Source: Lunularia cruciata (Eukaryota > Streptophyta > Marchantiopsida > Lunulariales > Lunulariaceae). Taken from it: 64,000 nucleotides of DNA. The translations under genes and the position numbers were made by a program. Location of the stretch: NCBI GenBank assembly GCA_948567375.1, contig OX419762.1, positions 35,445,034 to 35,509,033 of the forward strand, in the 5' to 3' direction. The notes beneath the pieces are model-generated. The model was not told the DNA's origin and made no database searches. It worked only from the letters and a program-made list of their open reading frames with translations. Of the stretch, positions 48,490 to 58,588 are shown piece by piece (within the stretch, counting starts at the first letter, position 1; every line of letters begins with the position of its first letter).

Positions 48490-49440
48490 CAATTCACAAG
48501 GCTCACAAGGCAAACAGTTCAAGTCCATAGCCTGACCTAACACTTGACGCCTGGATGCCTCCGACATTGTTGGAATAGGGGTAATATTGGTGCAAAAAAC
48601 CTATCGCCTACTCTCTCTCATCAGCGTTGGGCTCCACCAACTACTATAACTATGAGTCCCAAACAAGTCCAGGTCCTCCCTCTCAAAAAGCATGAGAGCT
48701 TGGGAAACTCATGAGTGTGGGAAATGCGACTCTAGGCTGTCCAACTAGCTTCACCATTGCCATAGGTGACCTATCAGCCACTACCACTATTTGAGACTGA
48801 CGCCTAACATCCAAGATATCATCAACAAGGATGTAGTCAAGTTGTTGAATTCTATCATAAGCACACTGTAGAACCTCTTTGGATAAGAGGTTTGTCCACC
48901 AAAGACAAAGATGATAAGCCTGTGATCCCCCTCTGGCTGCATCTAAAAATATAGCATGTCTCATCCAAGAATGGACCTGATGTGTACTTGCCACCACTCT
49001 AGTGCAAGAATCACCCATCAAAGGAACATTCTCCAAAAGGTAAGCTGGAGAAATGGACTGATGAACCTGGAGATGTTGTAGTATCCATAACATCTCCCAA
49101 AACACACCAAAACGAGGATCTTGAAGACCCAAACCTCTACCAGCACATGTGTATCCCTGACATGGCCATCTTAAAATCACCTCCAGATCATGGGCCCCTA
49201 GTAAGGAAATGTATGATGGTAGGGATTTCTCATAACCTCTGACTGCTGACTTCGGTAATAACTCCGGATACCAATAGGCCAAGTGTGCCACATGATGTAG
49301 AAAGACTTGCCTAGCAATCTCATCTCCCTCTACATACAAGTTCCTCTGTACTCATATACCTGCCTATAATATCACCGCTAATCCGATGTTAATCCCACCA
49401 AACAACTCCAATAGACATATCCTCTCTACTAGATATTGCC
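48490..49440 (-). pseudogene. C5-cytosine DNA methyltransferase domain of element D
   Basis: Canonical motif order. I (SAM binding): LLELFGGINIGLAVIL, about 49415-49370. II: YVEGDEIARQV. IV with the catalytic Cys: RWPCQGYTCAGRGLGLQDPR; the PCQG codons are at 49154-49165. VI: YLLENVPLMGDS. VIII: SQAYHLCLWWTNLLSKEVL, like the RYFWGN block of DNMT3-type enzymes. IX/X region: GQPRVAFPTLMSFPSSHAF, then after breaks SEASRRQVLGQAMDLN near 48545. The 218 residues 49339-48683 are open; two stops lie between motifs I and II and more after the SHAF word. Order and catalytic residues indicate a bona fide enzyme domain that decayed recently. The reaction is SAM-dependent 5-methylation of cytosine. Position between protease and RT means it was made as part of Pol. 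Confidence 0.88.
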
Positions 49441-49476
49441 AAGCAATGAGTGTGGTATCTAGAGGTGTCAAAGCAA

Positions 49477-50339
49477 TCAACTCTGGAGGCTCATCCTCAC
49501 ACTCATCCCCTGATGGTACGAAGGCTCCACTCCAAGCCTACTGTACCAACTGATTTGCATGATGTTGCAATGCCTCCTTTGAATTCCATAATGGAACATC
49601 CAAGGTGGATAGAACAATCCTGCTCGTAATCCAAATCCAAGTGATCTCCTCTGGTACTGGAGTATTCTTTGCATAGGCTTTCCACTCCAACAAATCACGA
49701 GGCCAAGTACCGGTACCACTAAAAGCTAAAATTGATGTTGTCATGGTCCCAGACTATAGTGAGCCAAGACGACCACTACTAAAGCGTATTGGTAGGCAAC
49801 ATACCTGTCCCTCACCAGACTGTCAACTTGGTCTATAGGAGGTTGTCTCCTCCCAATAGTCAATGCTGAAACCCATGGGGTATAACATTGCTCCCCCAAC
49901 TAGCACATCATATGACTCAACTATTGTCGCAATAGCCTGAGCTCTCACCACTAAGCTATCAGTTGGATGACCAGACTGAACCTGGACAACAAGCTCCCCA
50001 CGTGTGATGTATTGTGTCAAACCACCACCTAGAGATGTCTAGATTTGAAATGGACACCTCTTCACATCGGTCTTCCATAACTCCAGACCGACAATTGTAG
50101 CCTTCTCCAACATAAGGGATTACGCACCAAAGTCTAACAAGTCTCTGTGGTGTATAGACCTTCCCTAAAGGTCCCACCAAACGGGAAATCCTCCTCTGGT
50201 TATCCAATAGGACAACACCAGGTGTGAACCGTGCTCTTTCAAAGGCCGGTCTAGCTGGCAACTCCTCTAGTCTAGCTGCCGCTGCCTGCCATAAACCACT
50301 GGTTGTTGAATGGATCCCATGCTCTACAAACAAGCTCAC
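49477..50339 (-). pseudogene. Protease remnant and linker of element D
   Basis: FVEHGIHSTTSGLWQAAAAR (50325-50265) matches VEENGIRSVTSGIWQATAAR of element F (53832-53891). It is followed by GVVLLDNQRR at the expected active-site place (D-[ST]-G-A lost) and ESYDVLVGGAMLYPMGFSID before the linker. The linker at 49744-49540 includes WPRDLLEWKAYAKN and PVPEEITWIW, of unknown function. Confidence 0.6.
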
Positions 50340-50599
50340 TTCTTTGATGGATTATTGGACCTCCTCCATTCTCTACTTCCTATTTGTGCACCATGTTTGT
50401 GTGAGGTGCCTTGACTTTTAAGCGTTGGTGCTCTGGTGTGCTCTTGGTAGTGAGGATGGAGTGATGACCAGTCAGACTACCTTTCTTTCTCTCCGGTGAG
50501 GCAATAAGTGATGATCTGCAGACCGTGAGAGTGCATGTTGTGATGGCAGGTTACAAGTTGCCCTTTCTCCTAGTGTAGTTATCTCAATTAGAATTACAT

Positions 50600-53500
50600 T
50601 AGTGGGTGGTGCTTAGTTGGTGGGGTGCTTGCAGTTATGACTTGCGGTTGCCGTTTGTGGTTTTGGTTTGCTATTGTAGTTTGCGGTTGTAGTTACTTTG
50701 TCACTACAGAGTTCTTTGGGGATTCTGGAGGAAATAGCTCTGTAGTACACTGTGGGTTTACTCGGAGTGGTACTCGGTATCAGCCTATATCTCAGGTCCC
50801 AGTGAGGGAGGAGATTGACTCTGAGTTGGAGTTTGACACAAGAACTGATTTAGTTGAGAGTGCACTTGGTGTGTTCACACCATTGTTGTGGGACATGGAC
50901 AAGATTTATGGGGCCTCTAAAGGCCCTAGGTGTTACTCTAGTACAGTGGGTACCATTGAGTTGGATGATTTCATCTAGGTGTTTGATAGTTGGTGTGATC
51001 TGTAGCAAATGCGGAACCCAAATTTATTTACACCTTTCATGGCGTGGAAGGGGTTGTCTTAACATCTAGAGGGCCTGCCGATGGATGACTACCATGAGTT
51101 TAGGAGAGCTCATTTGGAGGAGATCAAGTTATGGAGACAGTATTGGTCTCCAAACTATGTCTGTATCACTTCAAGTTTGGTGGCCAGTAGTAGATTGGTT
51201 GTACCTATGAGTTCTAGCTTGAGTAGTGTTAGTGGAGCTAGTGGAGGTGCACTAGTTAGAGATAGTGCTACTACAAGTGGAGGTACCGTTGCAAGAGGTG
51301 GTGTGGTACTAGGGTTTAACCCTATGGTGGAGTTCTTCTTGTGTTTGAGGCAGAACTACCAGGGAGTGCGGACTGTAACACCCATTTGTGCATGTGTGTG
51401 GTATTGTGATATTTAGCTTGGTATTACAAGTACTTAAGAGATATTATTTTTATAGAGATAAAGGATGGTTCTATATTAGTCATGGTTAGCCAAAGTTAGT
51501 CATAGCTAAGATAGAGAGGACCTTACTTTAGAGGAAGTAGAATTGATGAGCACCACAATTTTGGATTTTAGTGTGTTGACTTGGTATTATTCCTAGATGT
51601 TTGGTTTTGAGGAAAGAGTTGAGAACTCTTGGGCCCGCAAGCCTTTTTTTTTGGATTCTTCTTTAGTCCAAGGATAGCCCATGTGAAGGAATCCTTGACT
51701 TAGTGGTTGGGTCAAGATAAGACCACATGCTTAGGGGAATATGCCCATGTGAATGGATATTCCTTTCTACTTTGTGACTTTACTTGACTTTTAGTCTAGT
51801 AACTTGAGTTACTACGGTAATTAGTAACTTTGGTATGTAACTATTTCACAAGTATATAAACAAGGGGTGAGGAGGTACTCATCATCTTTTCATTTGCAAC
51901 TATCTCTCTCTCATTGAGTTCTCTAGTGAGCAATGTCTTGAGTCTTGGAGTGTTAGCCTTGGAGGAGTATGATGGAGTTGGAGTTCCTTGCCTTCTTAGT
52001 CCATGATGCGCTACCATAATAGCCATCAGAGGTTCCATCTGAGTGAGAGCCAGGCCGGCTCACAGATCAGCTTTGTCAGGGCCTTGGCAATGGCACTAAA
52101 TCCTCTAACATAGTGGCAATAGAAGTTTGCCAACCCAAGGAATGCTCGCACTCTACTCACATTCGTAGGCTAAGGAATATGTGCAATGGCCTCCACCTTG
52201 GTCTGTTGAACACCAAGTCCTCCGGGGTAGATAGTGTAACCCAAATACTCAACCTGCTTGTGGAAGATTCTACACTTCCCAAGATGTAATTTGAGTCCAT
52301 GAGATCTCAACCTCTCAAACACTCATCATCTTTTCATTTGCAACTATCTCTCTCTCATTGAGTTCTCTAGTGAGTAATGTCTTGAGTCTTGGAGTGTTAG
52401 CCTTGGAGGAGTATGATGGAGTTGGGGTTCCTTGCCTTCTTAGTCCATGGTGCGCTACCATAATAGCCATCAGAGGTTCATCCTAAGTGAGAGACAGGCC
52501 GGCTGACAGGACTGACAAGCTGAGGAGCTTCTAGGAGTTCCAACGGAAGGCTGGAAAGAGCCTATGCAAGGCATATACTCGCATGAGGCGGCTGATCAGT
52601 TTCACTCAGGGAGTTACTGAGGCCCAAGCAGTCCAGTTTTGGTATGGGATACCAGATAGGGAGTTGTGATGTAGAGTTTGTGATGCTACATTGTTGTAGG
52701 CTACTTCACCCACTTTGGCAGTAGTCTTTGGTTTGGTTGAGCATATTGAGCTCAACATGGTGGAGGAGAGAGTGGTGACATTTGGATTTGGTAAGGAGAC
52801 CTCATCCAGAGTTGTGACTTCTTCTAGAGTGCAGTAGAGTACACCACGCCCAGTTGGTTTTTGAGGACAAGGTGGACAGCCTAGATCCTATAGAGCAAGT
52901 GGAGGGCTAGTGGAGTTAGACCCTTACCTTCATTTTTGGGTCAGCAACAACTAGTGAGTGGTGGTGTTGCTTGTTGGACTTGTGGTGGACCTCACCATCA
53001 AAGAGAGTGTACTTAGGGCAGTGGACCTGATACATCGGGTGCATCATAGTCAACACAGAGGCAATGTGAACATTGCCACAGATTTGGTCACACACGTGAC
53101 CGGTGTTTTGACCTACACCTGGAGTTACGGAGTGGTAGGGCTATTATGGCAGGTAGTAGAGGAGCTCCAGTTCATGGAGGACGAGGTGGTAGAAGCGGCG
53201 GTATAGGATCTACACCTAGTAGGGATGCAGTACCTGCCCTTACTTTTTGATACAGCAATGGCTACTCGGATTGAGCAATTGGAGCAGAGATTGGCTAGTA
53301 TGGTTATTGCTCAGAGGAGATCAGATTTGGGTGCTGAGGCTTCCACCTCATATGATGGTAATAGAAATGCTTTGGACTTCATGTGCGGAGCAGCACAGGT
53401 GGATGCATCTGCAGGAGTGACTAGGAGTGAACTACATGCTCCAGAGCCTAGAGGAGCATCAGTGGAGTTGGACCCACATAGAGGAGAGGTAGGGAGACAG

Positions 53501-53942
53501 GTCAGACTTCACTAGTCTTTCACGCTATTTGAGGCATTGCAGACAACATCCATGGATCCTAGACGTCCTAGTGCAGGTGTGGTAGGTGGTGATGGAGTAC
53601 ATGATGAACTACCTACTAGTCAACCACCTACTACTACATAGACTGAGTCTAGCATGATGTTGGGGGCGGCTCAGCTGATTATGCAGCATCCTTTGTTTTC
53701 AGCCATGTTTACATTGGGAGTTGACCAACCCAACCCTAGTGTTCCGATTGGCTGCCATACTGTGTGAGAGTATGGATGATGCGGTTCCTACTACTAGAGC
53801 AGAGGTGGTTGATAGTAGAGTTGACTTGGTTGAGGAGAATGGGATCCGTTCAGTGACCAGTGGTATATGGCAGGCAACGGCGGCTAGAGAGATGCAAGAC
53901 GAGTCTTCAAATCAGGTTGTTGTGACAAGGCATCAAGCATGA
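50600..53942 (+). mobile_element. Element F: gag region of a methyltransferase-lineage gypsy element
   Basis: Opposite in orientation to element D. The + strand encodes an N-terminal region (DDYHEFRRAHLEEIKLWRQY, 51081 on), a capsid part (LISFTQGVTEAQAVQFWYGI, 52588-52650; VEHIELNMVEERVV) and two zinc knuckles, CWTCGGPHHQREC (52972-53010) and CEHCHRFGHTRDRC (53065-53106). An Arg/Gly-rich stretch and a helical segment (MATRIEQLEQRLASMVIAQR, 53260 on) follow. It ends in the same SGIWQATAAR word with which the visible part of D starts, so F ends where D begins in the element. Stops are present. A family-C LTR insert (51374-52508) splits it. Confidence 0.75.
51374..52508 (+). mobile_element. Composite family-C LTR insert in element F
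   Basis: Three parts: a full LTR (51374-52064), 257 bp of element D RT sequence (52065-52321), then the last ~187 bp of an LTR (52322-52508, ending CCGGCTGACA). The outer target-site duplication is GGAC (51370-51373 and 52509-52512). The first 948 bp match 46481-47428 with ten differences. Confidence 0.9.
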
Positions 53943-54235
53943 CATGAAACTTTCTTGGTTTGTATTCAAGCTTGATGTCAAAAACTTATAGTTGCTCTTC
54001 CCATCAACTCTTCATGTACTCCAAATATAAGGTTTGAAACAAGTGTTTGTGATCAATCTGCCTAATCACCTATTTCCCCAAAACATAATGGCACCAAAAA
54101 AAAATTGAATAAACCATTGCCAATTGTTCTTCATCTCAAGTAAAATATTTCCTCTCTATTGCATTTAGTTGTCAAGATACAAAGGCTATGTGATGCAATC
54201 CATCTAAGAATGCTTGTTGCAACATAACTTCAATT
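53943..54235 (-). pseudogene. RNase H fragment of another gypsy element
   Basis: The minus strand reads QLAMVYSIFFWCHYVLGK, DHKHLFQTLYLEYM and FDIKLEYKPRKFHV, matching the RNase H of element B (QLAMVYATKV; DHKPLL; FDIKLEYKPGRFHV at 20120-20310). It is a short chromovirus-like fragment with no other part nearby. Confidence 0.65.
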
Positions 54236-54425
54236 GCAAATTGTAATACCAATAGCTAGACATATCATCTAGAGTTGAAAATTAGCTTGGTAACATCTAG
54301 AAGAATATTATGTCTGATGGGCTAGGTAGATCAGATAGAGGTATCACCAAAATAGTAATTATACTAATAGAGCAAGAGCTAAAACTAGCTTGAATTTGTA
54401 ATACAAAAAGCTAGATATATTATCT

Positions 54426-54471
54426 AAAGGTGGAAATTGGCTTGGTTGTTACCAAGCCAATTTCCACCTTT
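54426..54471. repeat. Perfect 20-bp inverted repeat in the LTR of element E
   Basis: AAAGGTGGAAATTGGCTTGG (54426-54445), loop TTGTTA, and its exact reverse complement at 54452-54471. It lies at the junction between the second and third LTR-start copies. Confidence 0.9.
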
Positions 54472-55118
54472 TGTAACACCAAGAGCTAGCCATATGATCT
54501 AGATGTGAAATTTGGTTTGGTGACATCTTGAATGATGTTATACATGATGGTCAAAATAGATAAGATAGAAGTATCATCAAAAGATTATTTCTACTAATAG
54601 GGCAAAAACCAAAATAGACTTGAGAACCTTAGAACCAATAGCTAGACATATGATTTAAAGGTGAGAATTGGTTTGGTAACATGTGGAAGCATGTTATACA
54701 TGATGGACTAAACACATCAAAAGGAGGTATCACCAAAAGGGGACTTCTACTAATAGAGTAGGAATCAAAATATGCCTGGAATCTTTGAAGGCGATTTTGG
54801 AGGCCTAAATGAATGAATTAGGCCTCAAAAATGTGTAGATTCCCGCTCACCCAATAGAGGAAAGGTTGGCCTTCCCTCCCCTGCTTTGTCTCATCGAGAG
54901 CTTTCCAATGGTACCTTACTCACTTGATTCTGAGATTCCTATAGGAGATTCCCTAAAAGATTCCCTCCAATCAAAGCTTGTTTGACCAACCAGATAGGAC
55001 CTAGACCAGACATGTCACCCATCCAAGTAAGTAATCCAAGGGTGGAGCTTGCTGACATGTCACCTATCTGTGTCCCTAATCCTATGGTGGAGCTTCCTTG
55101 GAGGAGATCCTCTTTGTC

Positions 55119-55129
55119 TATATAATAAA
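55119..55129 (+). promoter_or_regulatory. TATA box of element E LTR
   Basis: TATATAATAAA in the context TTGTCTATATAATAAAGAG, about 90 bp before the LTR end. The solo copy has the matching TTATTATATAGCAAGG on the reverse strand. Confidence 0.55.
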
Positions 55130-55211
55130 GAGAAGGTGCTCCTTTGGGGCATCAAATGTTTGAGTGTGCAATCTGTGTTTTCTCTCTTCTCTTCTCCTCA
55201 GAGTATTACAA

Positions 55212-55226
55212 TGATATCAGAGTGAG
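55212..55226 (+). other. Primer-binding site of element E
   Basis: TGATATCAGAGTGAG one base after the LTR end resembles TGGTATCAGAGC, the complement of initiator tRNA-Met, with two differences. Confidence 0.65.
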
Positions 55227-55350
55227 TGTTTTAGTCCAAGAGAGTGGATCACCCCTCTTGGAATAGCACAAACTACTGAAACTAAGTAATTTGAGGTGGA
55301 GAATATAGAGTAATTGCTAGACTTAGGAAGGACTTTAGAGAGCGGATGGG

Positions 55351-55780
55351 ATGGATGCACCGGGAGGAAAATTTCCCGCACCTAGCTTTCCATTCTCAAA
55401 CCCATTCCACATCAAGGTTATGTACATCCAGCATGAGCAGATGAGGGTATCGCTAGTTTATCACTTTGGTGCAGAATTCATGGACAGAGTGATGAACTCA
55501 CCAAACTCGGTGATTCTACCTGTGATGATATATGACAAAGAGTGGGATTTGACAATCTACATTCTATTATGATAAAATGGATATGAAGGTCCCAAATCCT
55601 CTCCCTTTCAACACTCAAGTAGAAATTTGTTATGTAGTGAGACCAAAAGTGATGTTTAGAGATTTTGTGGTCAGGAATTTTGGTGAGGAGTATTATCAAC
55701 AAGTGATAGCTTCTAAGGTCTCAATGGTAGTTCCGATAGTTTGTGCACCTTCCAGAGTGATTATATTGACTTTGTATTGA
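55351..55780 (+). pseudogene. Two tandem copies of a ~60-residue pre-gag domain (element E)
   Basis: Copy 1 (55351-55572) has FHIKVMYIQHEQMRVSLVYH, FGAEFMDRV and VMIYDKEWDLTIYIL. Copy 2 (55577-55780) has VEICYVVRPKVMFRDFVVRN, FGEEYYQQV and a hydrophobic IILTLY end. Both match the reading at 63686-63516 in element C (FRVQFYIRQKEAMRAHLERT; LGEERAELM; HYDVFEVILYIL). The shared pattern is a beta-type start, an F/LG-E word in the middle and a hydrophobic end. The family is not recognised. The two copies are in different frames separated by a stop, so they may be separate small proteins or a broken fusion. Confidence 0.55.
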
Positions 55781-55813
55781 AGTAGACATTAGCAATTGAG
55801 TGTTGCAGGAACC

Positions 55814-56607
55814 ATGGATCCGCAATTGCAATAGCTAGTGCAAGGAATGCAAGGGATGTTGAATGATTTTGAGAGATTAAGATGACCATGGAGACATTAC
55901 AAAGTCAAGTGTAGATTCTCAGGAATGATCAAGCCATGCAAGAAGAAGAGCCATCTCAAAACCCAATATCTATGATTGAAGTACTAGAGAGGCACCCGTG
56001 CCTACAAACCCTATCAATGATGAAGCCACATTGCTACTCCGGATGAAGAAGACCTGCAACATTGAGCCTTACAAGGAGCAGCATATGATGGGAGTAGTGG
56101 AAAATTGGATCTCGAGAATGAATCGATATTTCCGATTGTTCTCAACAGAGATCACAAAGCATGTTGTAGGCGTGTTTGCATGTGGGTACTTGACCAATAA
56201 AGCCCTCACATGGTATGATGTTTGGGAATGATCCATGTTGGCAAAGAGAAGGGAGGTCACATGGACAACAATGCAAGAAGGATTGTTGAAGAATTTCCAA
56301 TTGGTGGATTTTGTGCAGATGGCTCGAACCCGACTATGGGGATTGAGATAGAAGAATAGCATACACAAGTATGTGGAGGCATTTGTAGATCTATAAGCTG
56401 CAATTACCAACATGAGTCCAGTAGAGGCTCTTGACAATTTCAAACGAGGGTTGAAAGAGCGGATTTGCCAAGAAGTCATTGTGCAAAATCCTCACACGGT
56501 ATTTGAGGCTATTGCTTGTACGCAAAGAATAGTAGGAGCATTTGGTGGAGGTGAAGGAGTAGTTCCACCTCAACATTATCGGGCAGAAATGCCACACATG
56601 GGTGGAC
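55814..56607 (+). pseudogene. gag of element E (broken, 3' truncated)
   Basis: Gag words: VENWISRMNRYFRLFSTEIT (56098 on), ALTWYDVWE and, in another frame, VEALDNFKRGLKERICQEVI (56418 on), typical of gypsy capsid. Stops and frame changes are present. The region ends at the insertion of element C. Confidence 0.7.
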
Positions 56608-57286
56608 TGTGAGCCGGCATGTCTCTCACTCAGGATGAACCTCTGATGGCTATTATGGTAGCGCACCATGGACTAAGAAGGCAAGGAACCCCAACTCCAT
56701 CATACTCCTCCAAGGCTAACACTCCAAGACTCAAGACATTGCTCACTAGAGAACTCAATGAGAGAGAGATAGTTGCAAATGAAAGGATGATGAGTACCTC
56801 CTCACTCCTTGTTTATATACTTGTGAAATAGTTACGTACCAAAGTTACTAATTACCGTAGTAACTCAAGTTACTAGACTAAAAGTCAAGTAAAGTCAAAA
56901 AGTAGAAAGGAATATCCATTCACATGGGCATATTCCCCTTATCTTGACCCAACCACTAAAGCAAGGATTCCTTCACATGGGCTATCCTTGGACTAAAGAA
57001 GAATCCAAAACAAAAAGGCTTGCGGGCCCAAGAGTTCTCAACTCTTTCCCCAAAGCCAAACACCTAGGAATAATACCAAGTCAACACACTAAAATCCAAA
57101 ATAGTGGTGCTCATCTTTTCTACTTTCTCTAAAGTAAGGTCCCATCTATCTTAGCTATGACTAACTTTAGCTAACCATGACTAATATAGAACCATCCTTT
57201 ATCTCTATATAAATAATATCTCTTAAGTACTTGTAATACCAAGCTAAATATCACAATACCACACACATGCACAAATGGGTGTTACA
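56608..57286 (-). repeat. 3' LTR of element C
   Basis: Minus strand TGTAACACCCATTTGTGC...CCGGCTCACA, 679 bp, slightly shorter than the 691-bp solo copy at 46481-47171. A 65-codon frame on the opposite strand (about 56637-56831) is kept in all copies but is antisense to the element. Confidence 0.93.
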
Positions 57287-57297
57287 TTTACCCCCGG
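57287..57297 (-). other. Polypurine tract of element C
   Basis: The minus strand reads CCGGGGGTAAA directly before the LTR start TGTAACACCC. Confidence 0.75.
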
Positions 57298-57334
57298 ACT
57301 AAGTTTTCACTTTGTCCTCAAAGTGAAGGTCTCT

Positions 57335-58588
57335 CTACCTTCTATGGTACATCTTCAACTTATCATGGTTAATCCTATCAAAGTGTCTTCCTCCCAACTC
57401 CTTGAGATCATAAGTGTAATTTCCCCACACCTTCTCTACTATGAAAGGTCCAAAGTACTTAGGCAAAAACTTCTTTTGTACTCTCTTGAATCGAATGGAA
57501 TCAAACAACATTACCCAATCACCTTCTTTGAAAGGCTCCACCTTCTTCTTGCCTTGCCTCTTGTCATAGCTCTCCTTTTGTTTCCTTTGGGCTTGCTCCA
57601 CTCGAACCATAGCAACTGCTCTTGCCTCTTCCAACTCCATGAGTTGATCCTTCCTTGACTTCCCTGCATCACTTCCTTGTGCTTTCTTCAATCTTCTATG
57701 AATGCTTTGGAAGGTAGGAAGATCAAAGTGAATAGGTAAGGTAGACTCAATACCATACACCAATTGGAATGGAGAATATCCAGTGGAAGTCTTCATGGTT
57801 GTCCTATACTCCCACAAAACTGCATGAATCCTCTTGTCCCAATGATGTTTAGCCCCCTCCATTTCTGCATCTTTGGCCAACATCATGCACAAGGTCTGAT
57901 TGGTTCTCTCTGCCAAGCCATTGGAATTTGGCTTATAGGATGTAGTTACTCTATGTGTGATAGAGAAATGTCGTAGCATGGCTGTAGTAATGCTTCCTGT
58001 AAACTCTCCTCCTCTATCAGAAACCAACTCCAAAGGGCATCCAAACCTAGTGATAATGCGTTCATAAAGAAATCTACCCACTTCATCTTCATTCTTGTCC
58101 CTCAATGGTCTAGCCTCAACCCACTTGGTAAGGTAATCAGTAACTACCACAATGTACCAATTGTTCCTTGGGGTTCTATTGAGAGGTCCTACAAAATCAA
58201 TTCCCCACTTCTCAAAGGGTCCTAGCAATGGAATTGATCTAAGTGGTGGAGTGGATGTAGACTTTCTAGCAAAAGCTTGACAAACATGACAAGTTTTGCA
58301 ATAATCAAGACAATCCTTGAAAATCCCTCTCCAATGGTAACCTGCATCTAGAATCTTGAAAGCAGTCACCTTTCCTGCAAAGTGTCCTCCACATACTAAA
58401 CCTTCATGAAACTCCTTTATGAGTAGGATAGACTCTTCCTTACCCACTGCTCTTCGAAGTAGACCATCTGCTCCTTGGTGAAAAAGAATATCATCCACCA
58501 TTGTGTAAGGTCTAGATCTTGCTGCAAGGGCCTTCCTCTCCCTAGCATGCATCCCTTCTGGATAGTTACCTCTTGTCACAAAATCCAC
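57335..58588 (-). CDS. Integrase of element C
   Basis: 417 codons. The integrase inserts the cDNA copy into the genome. HHCC zinc region: H61 or H69 with CKTCHVCQ (C100, C103). Catalytic core: WGIDFVGPL (D131), LVSDRGGEF (D191) and SNGLAERTNQTL (E227); D191 and E227 are 35 residues apart as in active retroviral-type integrases. The C-terminal part includes FKEGDWVMLFD and KYFGPFIVEKVW (GPY/F-like) and ends in KLKMYHRR without a chromodomain. The frame starts without its own good ATG and overlaps the gag-pol frame by 13 bp in the -1 frame, so it was probably part of one polyprotein before a single-base loss. Confidence 0.92.
   Translation of the reverse strand: MDFVTRGNYPEGMHARERKALAARSRPYTMVDDILFHQGADGLLRRAVGKEESILLIKEFHEGLVCGGHFAGKVTAFKILDAGYHWRGIFKDCLDYCKTCHVCQAFARKSTSTPPLRSIPLLGPFEKWGIDFVGPLNRTPRNNWYIVVVTDYLTKWVEARPLRDKNEDEVGRFLYERIITRFGCPLELVSDRGGEFTGSITTAMLRHFSITHRVTTSYKPNSNGLAERTNQTLCMMLAKDAEMEGAKHHWDKRIHAVLWEYRTTMKTSTGYSPFQLVYGIESTLPIHFDLPTFQSIHRRLKKAQGSDAGKSRKDQLMELEEARAVAMVRVEQAQRKQKESYDKRQGKKKVEPFKEGDWVMLFDSIRFKRVQKKFLPKYFGPFIVEKVWGNYTYDLKELGGRHFDRINHDKLKMYHRR

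Larger units (their letters stand above)
44212..50345 (-). mobile_element. Element D: Ty3/gypsy retrotransposon with DNA methyltransferase and PHD finger
   Basis: On the minus strand the order is protease remnant (50339-49823), pre-methyltransferase linker (49744-49477), C5 methyltransferase (49430-48490), RT (48158-47180), RNase H (46470-45986, after a solo LTR insert), integrase (45700-44820) and PHD finger (44518-44380). Gag and the 5' LTR are missing; the 5' edge meets the gag of a related element (F) in head-to-head orientation. There are several stops but far fewer than in element A; the 218-codon stretch 49339-48683 is uninterrupted. The lineage is shared with A and F. Confidence 0.85.
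54242..55210 (+). repeat. 5' LTR of element E with duplicated 5' end
   Basis: It ends AGAGTATTACA (55210) directly before the primer-binding site. The solo LTR of this family at 23032-23601 is 570 bp, but here the part corresponding to the LTR start occurs about four times (near 54242, 54397, 54472 and 54629; key word AGCTAGACATAT), making it about 970 bp. A TATA-like TATATAATAAA is near 55119-55129. Confidence 0.75.
55211..56607 (+). mobile_element. Element E: 5' internal part of a Ty3/gypsy element, truncated by element C
   Basis: After the primer-binding site come two copies of a small pre-gag domain (55351-55572 and 55577-55780) and then gag (about 55814-56607). At 56608 the LTR of element C begins. 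No pol of E is visible. Confidence 0.75.

Noticed and set aside
56637-56831. 65-codon frame conserved in all family-C LTR copies (also near 46951-47145, 51844-52038 and 63764-63951)
   Set aside because: It is antisense to the element and identical only because the LTRs are young; no codon-level evidence of selection. The more diverged copy at 41211-41460 has lost it.
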